Shown here in pieces: positions 9,047 through 17,768 of a DNA stretch of 64,000 bases; the stretch's first letter is position 1, and every line of letters begins with the position of its first letter. The notes under the pieces were generated by a model. It had not been told where the DNA came from and searched no databases. It worked only from the letters and a program-made list of their open reading frames with translations. Position numbers and translations under genes: made by a program. Location of the stretch: NCBI RefSeq assembly GCF_022647885.1, contig NZ_JALCLM010000001.1, positions 124,001 through 188,000 of the forward strand, written 5' to 3'. The stretch comes from Bifidobacterium sp. Lineage in GTDB: Bacteria > Actinomycetota > Actinomycetes > Actinomycetales > Bifidobacteriaceae.

Positions 9047-9164
9047 ACTCTCTGGTGACATCAGCGGCATTCTTCCACTGATAGCCATGAGAAGCTCACA
9101 CAACATACCTGTATGCAACACCAGATAGTGCCTCCCTGCGCTTAGGCTGACCATGAGCTGCTCG

Positions 9165-10172
9165 TTATTGCTCACGAGCCTTATCGACCAGCGGTGCCAT
9201 AGCTTTGGCAACACCATCAAAATCAATATCGTTGACTGACCGCAACAGTGCAACATCATCGTCATTGAGATTGAACATATACCCGCCACAAATTCCACCG
9301 CAAATTGCACCGAGAGTATCTGTATCTCCCCCTATTGCAGCACAAGTGCGCACACAGGCACGGAGGTTTCCGCGATAATGATATACCACCGAAATAGCCG
9401 CTGGCACGGTTTCAATCGTCTCTAGTCCAGTTCCTAAGAACGAGTAAAGCTCATCTTTGAATTGAGCGTCATCCTTCAACTCTGCGATTCTACGACCGCA
9501 TGCGATACGTTTAAGGATGTCAGGAGTCGGAAGTTTGTTCCCATAATTAGCAGCAAGAGATGCGCTCCGACCAATGACGCTGTAGTACTCATCCCAATCA
9601 ACATCATCGTTATCAAACATGAAGCTCACTGCCGCAGCGATGATTGCAGCACCTTGAATTGCGATTTGAGTGTTATGAGTTGGCAAACAAATAGCTGCCA
9701 CATTATTCACTAATTCATCCAAATTCTGCCATGTAGACACCAATCCTATTGGTGCTATTTTCATAGCAGCTCCATTTGTGGTGCCCCATATGCCAGATTG
9801 TGATAATGGAGTGCCGTGCTTGATTGCATCAACCGCACGCTTAGTACTAGGACCAGCTACAACGGCACTTTTTTCATCGTGCTCTAACCAATCGATGAGA
9901 TATTTCACGAATATCTCTGCTTCAACCTTGCCACCAGTTTCAATGAGCATCTCACACAGAAAAATGGCATTCTCAGTATCGTCAGTTACTGTTCCTGCTT
10001 CTAAATGACGCACAAACGTTCCCAAATCGTCAGGGCTTGGTTGGAAGTCGGTGATTTCTCCATACCGCTGCTCTATCTGGGTTTTGGTGAGATTTTCCGT
10101 TGGCATGCCCATCGCATCCCCATAAGCTATGGCGAGCAGTGTTTCACGCACACGTTCTTGTGTCGTTTTCAT
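9165..10172 (-). CDS. ADP-ribosylglycohydrolase family protein
   Basis: 335 residues from the ATG at 10170-10172 (MKTTQERVRETL), which follows GGGAG. Family landmarks: LLAIAYGDAMGMPTE at the start, then TDDTENAIFL with metal-binding acidic residues, and near the C-terminus IGGDTDTLGAICGGI supplying the second metal site. Members cleave N- or O-glycosidic bonds of ADP-ribose or related ribosides with two Mg ions. Its ATG overlaps the stop of the upstream PfkB kinase as ATGA (10169-10172), so the two are translationally coupled. In that setting the substrate is more likely a small nucleoside- or ribose-derived metabolite than an ADP-ribosylated protein. That is an inference from context. Confidence 0.9.
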   Translation of the reverse strand: MKTTQERVRETLLAIAYGDAMGMPTENLTKTQIEQRYGEITDFQPSPDDLGTFVRHLEAGTVTDDTENAIFLCEMLIETGGKVEAEIFVKYLIDWLEHDEKSAVVAGPSTKRAVDAIKHGTPLSQSGIWGTTNGAAMKIAPIGLVSTWQNLDELVNNVAAICLPTHNTQIAIQGAAIIAAAVSFMFDNDDVDWDEYYSVIGRSASLAANYGNKLPTPDILKRIACGRRIAELKDDAQFKDELYSFLGTGLETIETVPAAISVVYHYRGNLRACVRTCAAIGGDTDTLGAICGGICGGYMFNLNDDDVALLRSVNDIDFDGVAKAMAPLVDKAREQ

Positions 10173-11122
10173 TGTTGACTCCCATGTTGTGTTGAGAAAA
10201 GAAACTGTTCGGCATCCGAACGCATTGGTGAAGACAGCGCTCCATAGTTCATACAAGTCAGTGCCGCACAAGCCGATGCAAACAGCAGCGACGATTCCAA
10301 GGACTGATCTCTGAGAAGATGCTCCACCATGAAGGCTGCAATAAAGGAATCCCCTGCTCCGGTTGTGTCTTTCGCCTCGATATCAAATGCGGGAATATCG
10401 CAACGCTGACCGAGTTCATCTACTGCGCTCACACCTGCACTGCCTCTGGTCAACACTATTAGCCCTTGGAAGTATTCACGAATGAAAGCAACTTGCATAT
10501 CAATGTCGCTGCTCCCAGCAAATGGCGCAATTCCCTCCTGGCAAGGAGCGAACACATCGACATATTGCAAGAACTCGATGAGGAATTGGCGGTCAATGCC
10601 CTTGGCGAGCACTGTGGAGAAATCTTCCTGCATGTTAAATACCACCAACTTGCCCAAGGCTTTGGCACGTTTGACAGCGACTAATGACAGATCTGCTGGG
10701 GTCAAATCTACATAGAGTATCGAAGTCTCACCAATGAGATCAAGGGAAGCTTCAGGTTGAGATATAGCAGGCAATCCTTTGCCTCCATCTGAATCCAAAA
10801 CCAAGGCTTTTTCCCCTTGTTCATCGACATAAATCAAACAATGAGGTGCCTGAAAACCACCACTCTGGCGAATTACGCCGCGGGTATCTACACCGATATC
10901 GCGCAAACCATTGAAAATAAGGTCGCTATCACTATCGTCAGCAATTTTCGATATGGACGCTGTCTGGGCCCCAAGACGCTGCGCTTGAACTAGTACGTTA
11001 GTGCCACTTCCCCCAAGCATGCGCATCGTTGTGCGCACAGTACAGAAACCATCACGAATGGGTAGATGGTCAACAACTTTGATGGTGTCGAGCGCGCTAC
11101 CGCCCAAACCGAGAATATCCAT
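10169..11122 (-). CDS. PfkB family sugar or nucleoside kinase
   Basis: About 317 residues from the ATG at 11120-11122, preceded by GAGGGGAAG. The upstream in-frame extension is basic and lies outside the fold. PfkB/ribokinase signature elements are visible: an N-terminal LGLGGSALDTI, the Gly motif RMLGGSGTNVLVQAQRLG, and the anion-hole/catalytic motif DTTGAGDSFIAAFMVEHLL near the C-terminus. It should phosphorylate a sugar, ribonucleoside or ribose. It is the first gene of a leftward set: kinase, coupled ADP-ribosylglycohydrolase, then a LacI regulator. The pairing suggests salvage of a ribose-containing compound. Substrate not determinable. Confidence 0.9.
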   Translation of the reverse strand: MDILGLGGSALDTIKVVDHLPIRDGFCTVRTTMRMLGGSGTNVLVQAQRLGAQTASISKIADDSDSDLIFNGLRDIGVDTRGVIRQSGGFQAPHCLIYVDEQGEKALVLDSDGGKGLPAISQPEASLDLIGETSILYVDLTPADLSLVAVKRAKALGKLVVFNMQEDFSTVLAKGIDRQFLIEFLQYVDVFAPCQEGIAPFAGSSDIDMQVAFIREYFQGLIVLTRGSAGVSAVDELGQRCDIPAFDIEAKDTTGAGDSFIAAFMVEHLLRDQSLESSLLFASACAALTCMNYGALSSPMRSDAEQFLFSTQHGSQQ

Positions 11123-11239
11123 TACTTCCCCTCTCACGACAATGTGATCACGCGGCCAACTCCACGTGCGACGGTGCAGGTGACGATCTGCACTGACCAA
11201 ACCCTTCGGTGTAGAAGCGTAGTGTTCCACTCACCCCAT

Positions 11240-11253
11240 GTCAAACGATTGAC
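11240..11253. promoter_or_regulatory. Candidate LacI operator before the PfkB gene
   Basis: GTCAAACGATTGAC is a near-perfect dyad (GTCAA/TTGAC arms) 118 bp upstream of the kinase start. It shares GTCAAACG with the site at 9035-9046, which supports common control by the LacI protein encoded at 7906-8970. Confidence 0.5.
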
Positions 11254-11302
11254 GTGAGTGTTGCTCGTCACTATACAGACGCTAAATACCTGCCTGCGCG
11301 AC

Positions 11303-11421
11303 TTGTGTAGGGATTCTTAAATAGCTCCCGCTCCTTGGCTGACCAAAAGGTTGAAATTCCGCCATTCTCAAATCGGACGGGACTACCTATACTTACGGTC
11401 TCACTAAAAATCCCTACACAA
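11303..11421. repeat. 119-bp noncoding element with 13-bp terminal inverted repeats (copy A)
   Basis: The ends are a perfect inverted repeat: TTGTGTAGGGATT at 11303-11315 and AATCCCTACACAA at 11409-11421. Inside, further pairing is possible: ATAG 11321-11324 with CTAT 11387-11390, TCCCG 11326-11330 with CGGGA 11378-11382, and CCTT 11333-11336 with AAGG 11347-11350. The same 13-bp ends bound another element at 37498-37607. It lies in the 328-bp gap (11123-11450) between the kinase promoter and the 3' end of the SNF2 gene and contains no convincing open frame. It could be a MITE-like element or a structured RNA. Confidence 0.7.
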
Positions 11422-11450
11422 ACGAATACTGAGCTCTTTATGACCGTCAA

Positions 11451-14400
11451 TCACCCCAATAAAGCCAGCAGGTCGTCCTTAGTTAAGGCCGATAGCGAGC
11501 TTCCGGACGATGCTGAAGCATCATTCACGAAACGTGTTGCCAAATCTGTCTTGGAATGCTGCAGAGCCAAGATACGCTCTTCGATAGTATCTTTGGCAAC
11601 AATCTGGTACACATTAACATCCTGTGTTTGACCAATACGATGAGCTCTATCCGTCGCCTGATCCTGTGCAGCCGCATTCCACCAAGGGTCTGCATGAACC
11701 ACCACGCAAGCACCCGTTAAATTGAGCCCTGTATTGCCAGCCTTCAGTGAAATAAGGAACACCGGAGTCTCATCGCGATTGAATTGCTCAACTAACTCCA
11801 CTCTGCGCTTCTTGGCTGTAGAACCAGTAATCACGTCATACTGCACGCCCACAGATCGCAGCCTCTCGGCAATTAAATCTAGATAACTGGTGAACTGTGA
11901 GAAGATCAGCATCTTCCTACTAGCATCACGGCAATTTGCCACTAGCTCTTCTATAGCATCAAGTTTTGCTGAGGTTCCAGACTTAGTACTGCCTGCAAGT
12001 TCAGGAAGTTTGTCATAAATCAATCGCGGATCGCAGCACACCTGTCGCAGTCTCATCAGCTGAGCAAGAATCTGAATCTTTCCTTGCTCAAAATCAAGGT
12101 CTTGCTGCTTGTTCAAACTCATCCGTAGCTTCTGCTCAAGAGCTGCATACAACTTTCGCTGCTCTCCTTCAAGACGAACAGTGACCACATTCTCAATTTT
12201 GTCTGGAAGGTCCTTTAATACCTCAGACTTCAAACGTCTGAGCATAAATGGCCCCACAAAGGCTTGCAGTTTATGCTGTGCATGCTCATCGCCGCTCAGA
12301 ATAGGCATCTCAAAGCGATCACGGAAATGCCGGTAACTACCAAGAATCCCTGGCATGAGCACGTCAAAAATGCTCCACAATTCAGATAGACGATTCTCAA
12401 TAGGCGTGCCTGTTAATGCAAATTTGTGACGGGCATCAATAGAGCGAACTGCCCTCGAAGATAGCGTTGCATGGTTCTTGATGTACTGAGCTTCATCCAA
12501 TACCAAGGAGAAGCATGAGATATCTTCATAATCCTCAATATCTCGGCGCAATAAATCATATGAAGTAACTAATACATCGCTCTGCGTGTAATGCTGCAAT
12601 ATGTCTCTGCGCTCAGACTTGCTACCTGCCACGATTGACACCCTGATATCGGGTGTAAATTTTGCGCACTCTGCAGCCCAGTTATAAACCAACGATGCAG
12701 GGCAAACAATCAAGCTAGGGCCAACCTTGCGTGATTCAGTCAATCGTCCAAGGAGGAAGGAAAGCAACTGAACCGTTTTTCCCAAGCCCATCTCATCGGC
12801 AAGTATTCCACCGAAACCTTTGTCGCTCAGGGCATTGAGCCAACGGAAACCTTCGACCTGGTATGGGCGAAGTACACCTTCAAAGACTTCAGGTAGAGCA
12901 TATGTTGCAGGATCTACTGCTTTCATATCTTCTAGGTATGCGGTGAAGCTCGAGTCTTTGTCTTGTTCGTCAACCTGACTGTCCAAATAGTATGCCTCAA
13001 AAGCCGGTACCTTGACAGCTCCCTTGTCCAAATCAGCAGTGGATAGTCCTAAATCGCTCGACACTTCATCCAGCGCTTCAACATCCATGTTTCGCACATC
13101 CACAAACGATCCATCGTGTAAGCGGTGGTAGCGTTTGCGACGTCGATAGCTGGCTAGCAATGCCGGAATATCAACCGGATCAATTTCGTCTGCAATAGGG
13201 GAAATTTCAACCAAACCGGACTTCACCGAAAGACCAAGTTTGATTATCGGATGACTTACAGCAGTAAGCCCATCGAAGGCAGGCGTAGAAAATACCTCCC
13301 CCATGCTTCTGAGCACAGCAAGGCCTTCGTTGAGCAGCTTATAGATAGCCTCATCCTGCGCTTCAGCAATTCTTGCCACAGCTCCTTGCGGGCGTGGGAA
13401 ATAATGTCGGACCGCTTCAACAGCTAAACGTTCAGTTTCTTTGTCTCTTACGACACCCGAACCAGATTGCGCACCATCGAATACGTGGAAGCGATCATCT
13501 CCATATCTGGCCTGCAGATCGCAAGTAATTCCTTCTGCGTCTCGGTCCAAATATATTTCAATATTGCAAGGAAGCTTCCTCAATCGCAACAGCTCATCAG
13601 GCAAAGATGCTGGTATTCCTATCGTCCCTGCGCTAGCTTTTGCCGCTGGGTCTTGGGTGCTCACCGCATGAACTGAGCTCAACACAGGAAGTACTGTGCG
13701 AACAAAGGCATCAACATCCTGTTTACCAAGATATAAGGAATCGCCCTCACTGTTGCCACACAGTACGGCCAGAAGATTGCTGTTTCTCACAAACACGTCG
13801 GAACAACGAAAAATTCGAGGATAATCAGATCCATCGAGTTGTTTTCCAGCTACTGGGCGCACCATAACAAATGATGAGCGATGACCCTTAACAAAACGTT
13901 CAATACACAAGTCAGCATGAATGGTGAAATCTTGCGATTGCACATTCGCTGATGATTGTGCTCCTGAATCACTAGACTCGATTACCAAACCTAATTCAGG
14001 GTTTCCATCCACAACGAGTGCCGGCATCGAAGCCATGAAATACTGTTCTGGTGGCGCATACTCAACCGGAATGCCTGAGTCCACATACAAATCGAGCAAT
14101 TCGGCAATTTCGTCCTCAGAAAGCGGCATGGCAGTTGAAGCCACTTTATGAGATCGCCGATAACTATCACCACGATGACTACTCACACTGTCGCGAATCT
14201 CAACAGCCCTGTCGAGAATATCGAGCACACTTTTAGCACGGTCATCAAAAGCATCTCGTGTGTGCACAAAACCGAGTTTCTTGCCATAAGCCACATATTG
14301 TTGCCATCGAACCGCCCTGACGAGCTCATGAATGTCCTTGACAACATAATTAATGCCGTGCGCGGGTACCGTGATGTGCAAACGAAGCTGCCAACCAACC

Positions 14401-15086
14401 GACGTATATTCAATGCTTGGGCGCAGGCTGACTGTACCAATGCCCATTCTGTGGTTAGGCTGCGAGACCACACCAGCTCCGCCAGAATCGGCCAGACTAC
14501 CGACTTCCTTGAGCAATTCGAGCTGACGAGTTTTCGCCTGTTGCTTCAGATCAGCGTCTTGCTGCAACATAAAAGCTTGAAGCTCTCTGGATGTCCGCTG
14601 CACTGGCCTACGTGGAGCATCACCCTCGCGCTGTTGAAACTCGTCAGGATTGTCGTTATATGCCATAACCACAGCAATTACGTGTTTGCACAGGGAACCG
14701 AATCTACCAAATGCTGGGCATGAGCAAGCAGCATCGGTAATATCTCCGGCATTCTGATCTACGGTTGCGCTAACGCGGTAATCGGAGCTGAGACCTTCAA
14801 TTCCGTCTACCGTCGCTGACAATACGAGCGAATCGCCTTCTGAAGCACTGCTGAGATTATGTAAACGTCCACTACTGATGACTTGATATGCGCGAAAGTA
14901 TGCAGATCCTCCTCGTTGTTTGAGAGTCGAATCGGGTACGACCTGCCAATGACCATAGGTCACTCCATCACCGAAACCTTGTTGTTCTTGAATGCCGTTG
15001 CCCCTGTTGTTGGGTCCCAAACCTGATTCATCTGCAAGTCGCCTTGTCTTCGTGCCATACACCGGCGAGCGCCAATTCAATTCCAA
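11451..15086 (-). CDS. SWIM zinc-finger SNF2-family DEAD/DEAH helicase
   Basis: About 1211 residues. An N-terminal SWIM zinc finger has the CxC-x9-CxH pattern (C121, C123, C133, H135). A long middle region typical of bacterial SNF2_N-associated proteins follows, then the Swi2/Snf2 ATPase: Walker A in ADEMGLGKTVQ, the DEAQ box LVLDEAQYIKN, LTGTPIENRLSELWSI, and in the second RecA lobe GNTGLNLTGA and QATDRAHRIGQ. Such proteins are DNA-dependent translocases (RapA/HepA relatives); their cellular role is not established. The frame opens with TTG at 15086, and another TTG at 15080 is better spaced from GTGAGG, so the exact start is open. No obvious operon partner. Confidence 0.93.
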   Translation of the reverse strand: MELNWRSPVYGTKTRRLADESGLGPNNRGNGIQEQQGFGDGVTYGHWQVVPDSTLKQRGGSAYFRAYQVISSGRLHNLSSASEGDSLVLSATVDGIEGLSSDYRVSATVDQNAGDITDAACSCPAFGRFGSLCKHVIAVVMAYNDNPDEFQQREGDAPRRPVQRTSRELQAFMLQQDADLKQQAKTRQLELLKEVGSLADSGGAGVVSQPNHRMGIGTVSLRPSIEYTSVGWQLRLHITVPAHGINYVVKDIHELVRAVRWQQYVAYGKKLGFVHTRDAFDDRAKSVLDILDRAVEIRDSVSSHRGDSYRRSHKVASTAMPLSEDEIAELLDLYVDSGIPVEYAPPEQYFMASMPALVVDGNPELGLVIESSDSGAQSSANVQSQDFTIHADLCIERFVKGHRSSFVMVRPVAGKQLDGSDYPRIFRCSDVFVRNSNLLAVLCGNSEGDSLYLGKQDVDAFVRTVLPVLSSVHAVSTQDPAAKASAGTIGIPASLPDELLRLRKLPCNIEIYLDRDAEGITCDLQARYGDDRFHVFDGAQSGSGVVRDKETERLAVEAVRHYFPRPQGAVARIAEAQDEAIYKLLNEGLAVLRSMGEVFSTPAFDGLTAVSHPIIKLGLSVKSGLVEISPIADEIDPVDIPALLASYRRRKRYHRLHDGSFVDVRNMDVEALDEVSSDLGLSTADLDKGAVKVPAFEAYYLDSQVDEQDKDSSFTAYLEDMKAVDPATYALPEVFEGVLRPYQVEGFRWLNALSDKGFGGILADEMGLGKTVQLLSFLLGRLTESRKVGPSLIVCPASLVYNWAAECAKFTPDIRVSIVAGSKSERRDILQHYTQSDVLVTSYDLLRRDIEDYEDISCFSLVLDEAQYIKNHATLSSRAVRSIDARHKFALTGTPIENRLSELWSIFDVLMPGILGSYRHFRDRFEMPILSGDEHAQHKLQAFVGPFMLRRLKSEVLKDLPDKIENVVTVRLEGEQRKLYAALEQKLRMSLNKQQDLDFEQGKIQILAQLMRLRQVCCDPRLIYDKLPELAGSTKSGTSAKLDAIEELVANCRDASRKMLIFSQFTSYLDLIAERLRSVGVQYDVITGSTAKKRRVELVEQFNRDETPVFLISLKAGNTGLNLTGACVVVHADPWWNAAAQDQATDRAHRIGQTQDVNVYQIVAKDTIEERILALQHSKTDLATRFVNDASASSGSSLSALTKDDLLALLG

Positions 15087-15221
15087 ACCTCACTCTGCCC
15101 TTGATTTATTCGCAACTTAAGACAATACTCGACCGGTGCTAATTCTTCGCTTAACGACGCATAAGTGACGGTGCGTAGGTGTTTGGCAGCGGTTTGTGCA
15201 TCCTCGGATACTCGCCTACCC

Positions 15222-16394
15222 CTAGGAGAGTTGTTTCGGCACAGAAGATACCGGTAACATCGTCTGAGAAGTCACAGAATCAAGTAATTTTCCGCTTAAT
15301 ACCGTTACTGCCCCTATTGTTATGAGCGCACTCAGTAGCAGCGCTGTCGCCTCGCCACTAGCAAAAACTCCCAAAGTTTTACCCATCGCTACTGCCCCAA
15401 CCGGCACACCGAGCTGTGCCGATGTAGATAAAGCGATTGGCCATGGTTGTTTGCTAAATACCAGCAAGCCATGAGCCAGCAGAGATGCGACTGCTAGGCA
15501 CACGCCTAGCAAGATTGCTTGGGGATCTGTTATCAAGCTGTGCAAATCCAAGGAACTCCCAACCCACACAAAGAATATCGGTTCAAAGAAGCCTTGTGTG
15601 AGCGCAAAAGTCTGATTCGCCACACGGTGAGGCTCATGCACCGCAGCCATCGCTAAGCCCATCGCAAAGCCCGCCAACATCACTGATACGCCCATTGATA
15701 CCGCAATAGCAGCCAGAATAAACAGCATAGTGAGCGTCATTCTCAGCTCAATCGCTAAGCCTCGCTCCTCACTCAGATGGTGCACTCGATGCCAATAGCC
15801 GGTTCTTCTGGCCCACTCAAGAATCAAACTGAAAGCAGCTGCAACTACTAGCACTGCGAGAGCTCCTAGCGCCGCTCTCCCTGCTCGCTGGGGTTCCAAT
15901 ACCAAAGGCAGCACAATAATAGATGAGGCATCCGCAACGGCAAGCTGCACCAACATTTCCAGTCCTGCACTGCTGGTGACACGAGCTCCTCCTAGAGCTG
16001 GCATCACAATACTTGCAGACGATGAAGCGATAACCACAGCGTAGACAGCTCCATGCCCTGTTCCGAACACATTCGAGATCAGCAGAGCCAGCGGAATCGC
16101 AATCGCGCTCACGCACAAGGCCCTCAGCACTCCTCGCGTCAGACCTTTCAACATTGCTGATTGTCGTAAGGGCACATGTGTGCCCGCAACGAACATCACC
16201 AAGGCAAAGCCAATCTGCGCCAAGAATGTGAGAACGTCATTATTCGAATCGACAATCTGTAAACCCGAACGCCCTAAGACCATTCCTACTAGTAACTCGC
16301 CAATAACCACCGGAATATGCATCGTGTGGTTCAAGCTCAGTATTGGCCCCAGCATCGCAACCGCGCACAACAGCGCTAATAGCGCAAAACTCAC
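15222..16394 (-). CDS. CPA2-type cation:proton antiporter (KefB-like membrane domain)
   Basis: About 390 residues with roughly 12 hydrophobic segments, matching a Na+/H+ exchanger (CPA2) membrane domain without a C-terminal TrkA-N or USP domain. Recognisable parts are the first segments with IPVVIGELLVGMVLGRSGL, LAQIGFALVMFVAGTHV, and the membrane-embedded QLAVADASSIIVLPLVL where transport residues lie. The GTG at 16392-16394 is preferred because it overlaps the stop of the preceding gene as GTGA and has GGTGG upstream; an ATG 18 bases earlier lacks a ribosome site. The coupled partner is a ParB-like small protein. Ion specificity (Na+, K+) unknown. Confidence 0.88.
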   Translation of the reverse strand: MSFALLALLCAVAMLGPILSLNHTMHIPVVIGELLVGMVLGRSGLQIVDSNNDVLTFLAQIGFALVMFVAGTHVPLRQSAMLKGLTRGVLRALCVSAIAIPLALLISNVFGTGHGAVYAVVIASSSASIVMPALGGARVTSSAGLEMLVQLAVADASSIIVLPLVLEPQRAGRAALGALAVLVVAAAFSLILEWARRTGYWHRVHHLSEERGLAIELRMTLTMLFILAAIAVSMGVSVMLAGFAMGLAMAAVHEPHRVANQTFALTQGFFEPIFFVWVGSSLDLHSLITDPQAILLGVCLAVASLLAHGLLVFSKQPWPIALSTSAQLGVPVGAVAMGKTLGVFASGEATALLLSALITIGAVTVLSGKLLDSVTSQTMLPVSSVPKQLS

Positions 16395-16795
16395 AGTTCC
16401 ACCAATACACAAGGAATATCAGTATTTTCGTCGTTATGGTAGCAAGCACACACGCGGTGATATCCATCGGCAATTTGCAAAGGTCGGGCGTCTTCAATGC
16501 TGCCACGAACTAGCAGTATGGGAGATATTTCGTCTCCGTGATGAATTTTGCTGAGGTCTGCGGCCACATGTGGATTATCGGTTCCAAGCAAAGGAAGTCT
16601 GGCAGCTCGTAAAATATCCTTAGCTTTGAAATGTTGCAATACCGTATGGTGTTTCATGGCACCTACTATGGAATCGACCTGATCGTCGAGCGCCAGCAGA
16701 GACAGATATGAGGCTGCTGCGGGAAAGTCATGCTCTTGCGGAGCAGCTTTCCACAATACTGTTGTGGCTCCATCGGCCTTTGATTTGTTACTCAT
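16391..16795 (-). CDS. ParB/Srx-fold small protein
   Basis: 134 residues from the ATG at 16793-16795, preceded by GGGAGGAG. The C-terminal part has a ParB-like pattern: KAKDILRAARLPLL, then PILLVRGSIEDARPLQIADGYHRVCACY, where the DGYHR motif matches the ParB/sulfiredoxin-fold GxxR region. There is no helix-turn-helix or CTP-binding partner region, so it is not a chromosome-partitioning ParB. Its stop overlaps the antiporter start as GTGA, implying coupled expression and possibly a functional link with ion transport. Bifidobacterial and other actinobacterial genomes carry such stand-alone proteins; their function is unknown to me. Confidence 0.78.
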   Translation of the reverse strand: MSNKSKADGATTVLWKAAPQEHDFPAAASYLSLLALDDQVDSIVGAMKHHTVLQHFKAKDILRAARLPLLGTDNPHVAADLSKIHHGDEISPILLVRGSIEDARPLQIADGYHRVCACYHNDENTDIPCVLVEL

Positions 16796-17046
16796 TGCCG
16801 CTCCTCCCAGATTATTCCCCTTATGTATGCGCACACATCATAGCTCAGAGAGAGTTTGTGAACAGTAAATTGCACTGTATGCGCATAATCTGCAGCTTGC
16901 GGCATCGCATAAGTTGCCGACCTTGATTACATTTGGTTATTACCAAAGTGACGCTTGATTCTAGTACTTCCTGAAGTAAGCAACAATAATTACCTGCCGC
17001 TTCAATGCCTTTCATCATTTTGGCCAGTAAAGGAGCATAACCGACA

Positions 17047-17652
17047 ATGCATACTGACAGCGATAAGAACGCAGCAAGCTCTGATGAGCTACCGCGCTGC
17101 TCTTGGGCAAATACCGACGATGATGCAATGAGACGCTATCACGACAGTGAATGGGGGCAAGCTCTTCACAACAGCCGCGCTCTTTTTGAATTACTATCAC
17201 TCGAACTCATGCAATCCGGTCTTAGCTGGAAAACTATCCTGCACAAGCGTCAAGGTTTTATAGAAGCTTTCGATAATTTCGATGCTCATTCAGTGATGAA
17301 TATGGCTAGCAATATAGACTCGTTACTCACCAACCCGTCAATTATCAGAAATCGCAAAAAAATCCAAGCAATTATCACTAATGCTCAGGCAATCGTGCGA
17401 CTTGAAGACAACAACATATCGTTCACGGATTACATCTGGAACTTCGTAGACGGTGTTGCGATTACCAATGCTTTCGTCGACCATGCCCAAGCACCATGCG
17501 AAACACCTCGTTCAACAGCGATGAGTAAGCAGATGAAACATGACGGTTTCAGATTCGTAGGACCGATAGTTGCTTATTCATTCATGGAAGCAGCGGGACT
17601 GGTCAACGACCACGAAATCCACTGTTTTAGGTGGAAGCAGATAGCTCAGTAG
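17047..17652 (+). CDS. tag: DNA-3-methyladenine glycosylase I
   Basis: 201 residues, typical for Tag. It has CSWANTDDDAMRRYHDSEWG at the N-terminus, ELMQSGLSWKTILHKR in the helix-hairpin-helix region, and NDHEIHCFRW at the C-terminus. The N-terminal Cys and His and the C-terminal His and Cys correspond to the zinc site known in E. coli Tag. It excises N3-methyladenine from alkylated DNA. AGGAG is upstream of ATG 17047. The gene is divergent from the ParB-like/antiporter pair and convergent with the GH1 gene, with a long inverted repeat between the convergent ends. Confidence 0.95.
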   Translation: MHTDSDKNAASSDELPRCSWANTDDDAMRRYHDSEWGQALHNSRALFELLSLELMQSGLSWKTILHKRQGFIEAFDNFDAHSVMNMASNIDSLLTNPSIIRNRKKIQAIITNAQAIVRLEDNNISFTDYIWNFVDGVAITNAFVDHAQAPCETPRSTAMSKQMKHDGFRFVGPIVAYSFMEAAGLVNDHEIHCFRWKQIAQ

Positions 17653-17669
17653 CAGTATCAAGCCTTAGC

Positions 17670-17730
17670 AAATCACTCCTATATCCGAGTGTGAGACCAA
17701 CGCTCACAAGCCCCGATATAGGAGTGATTT
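17670..17730. terminator. Long nested inverted repeat between convergent genes
   Basis: Arms AAATCACTCCTATATC (17670-17685) and GATATAGGAGTGATTT (17715-17730) are perfectly complementary over 16 bp. Inside lies a second stem, TGTGAG/CTCACA. The tag gene ends 17 bp to the left and the GH1 gene 38 bp to the right, so a bidirectional terminator is the simplest reading, with T-rich flanks formed by the arm ends. Confidence 0.7.
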
Positions 17731-17768
17731 ACCAAACCATTACCATCCGGTCAAGATGGTATTCAAGC

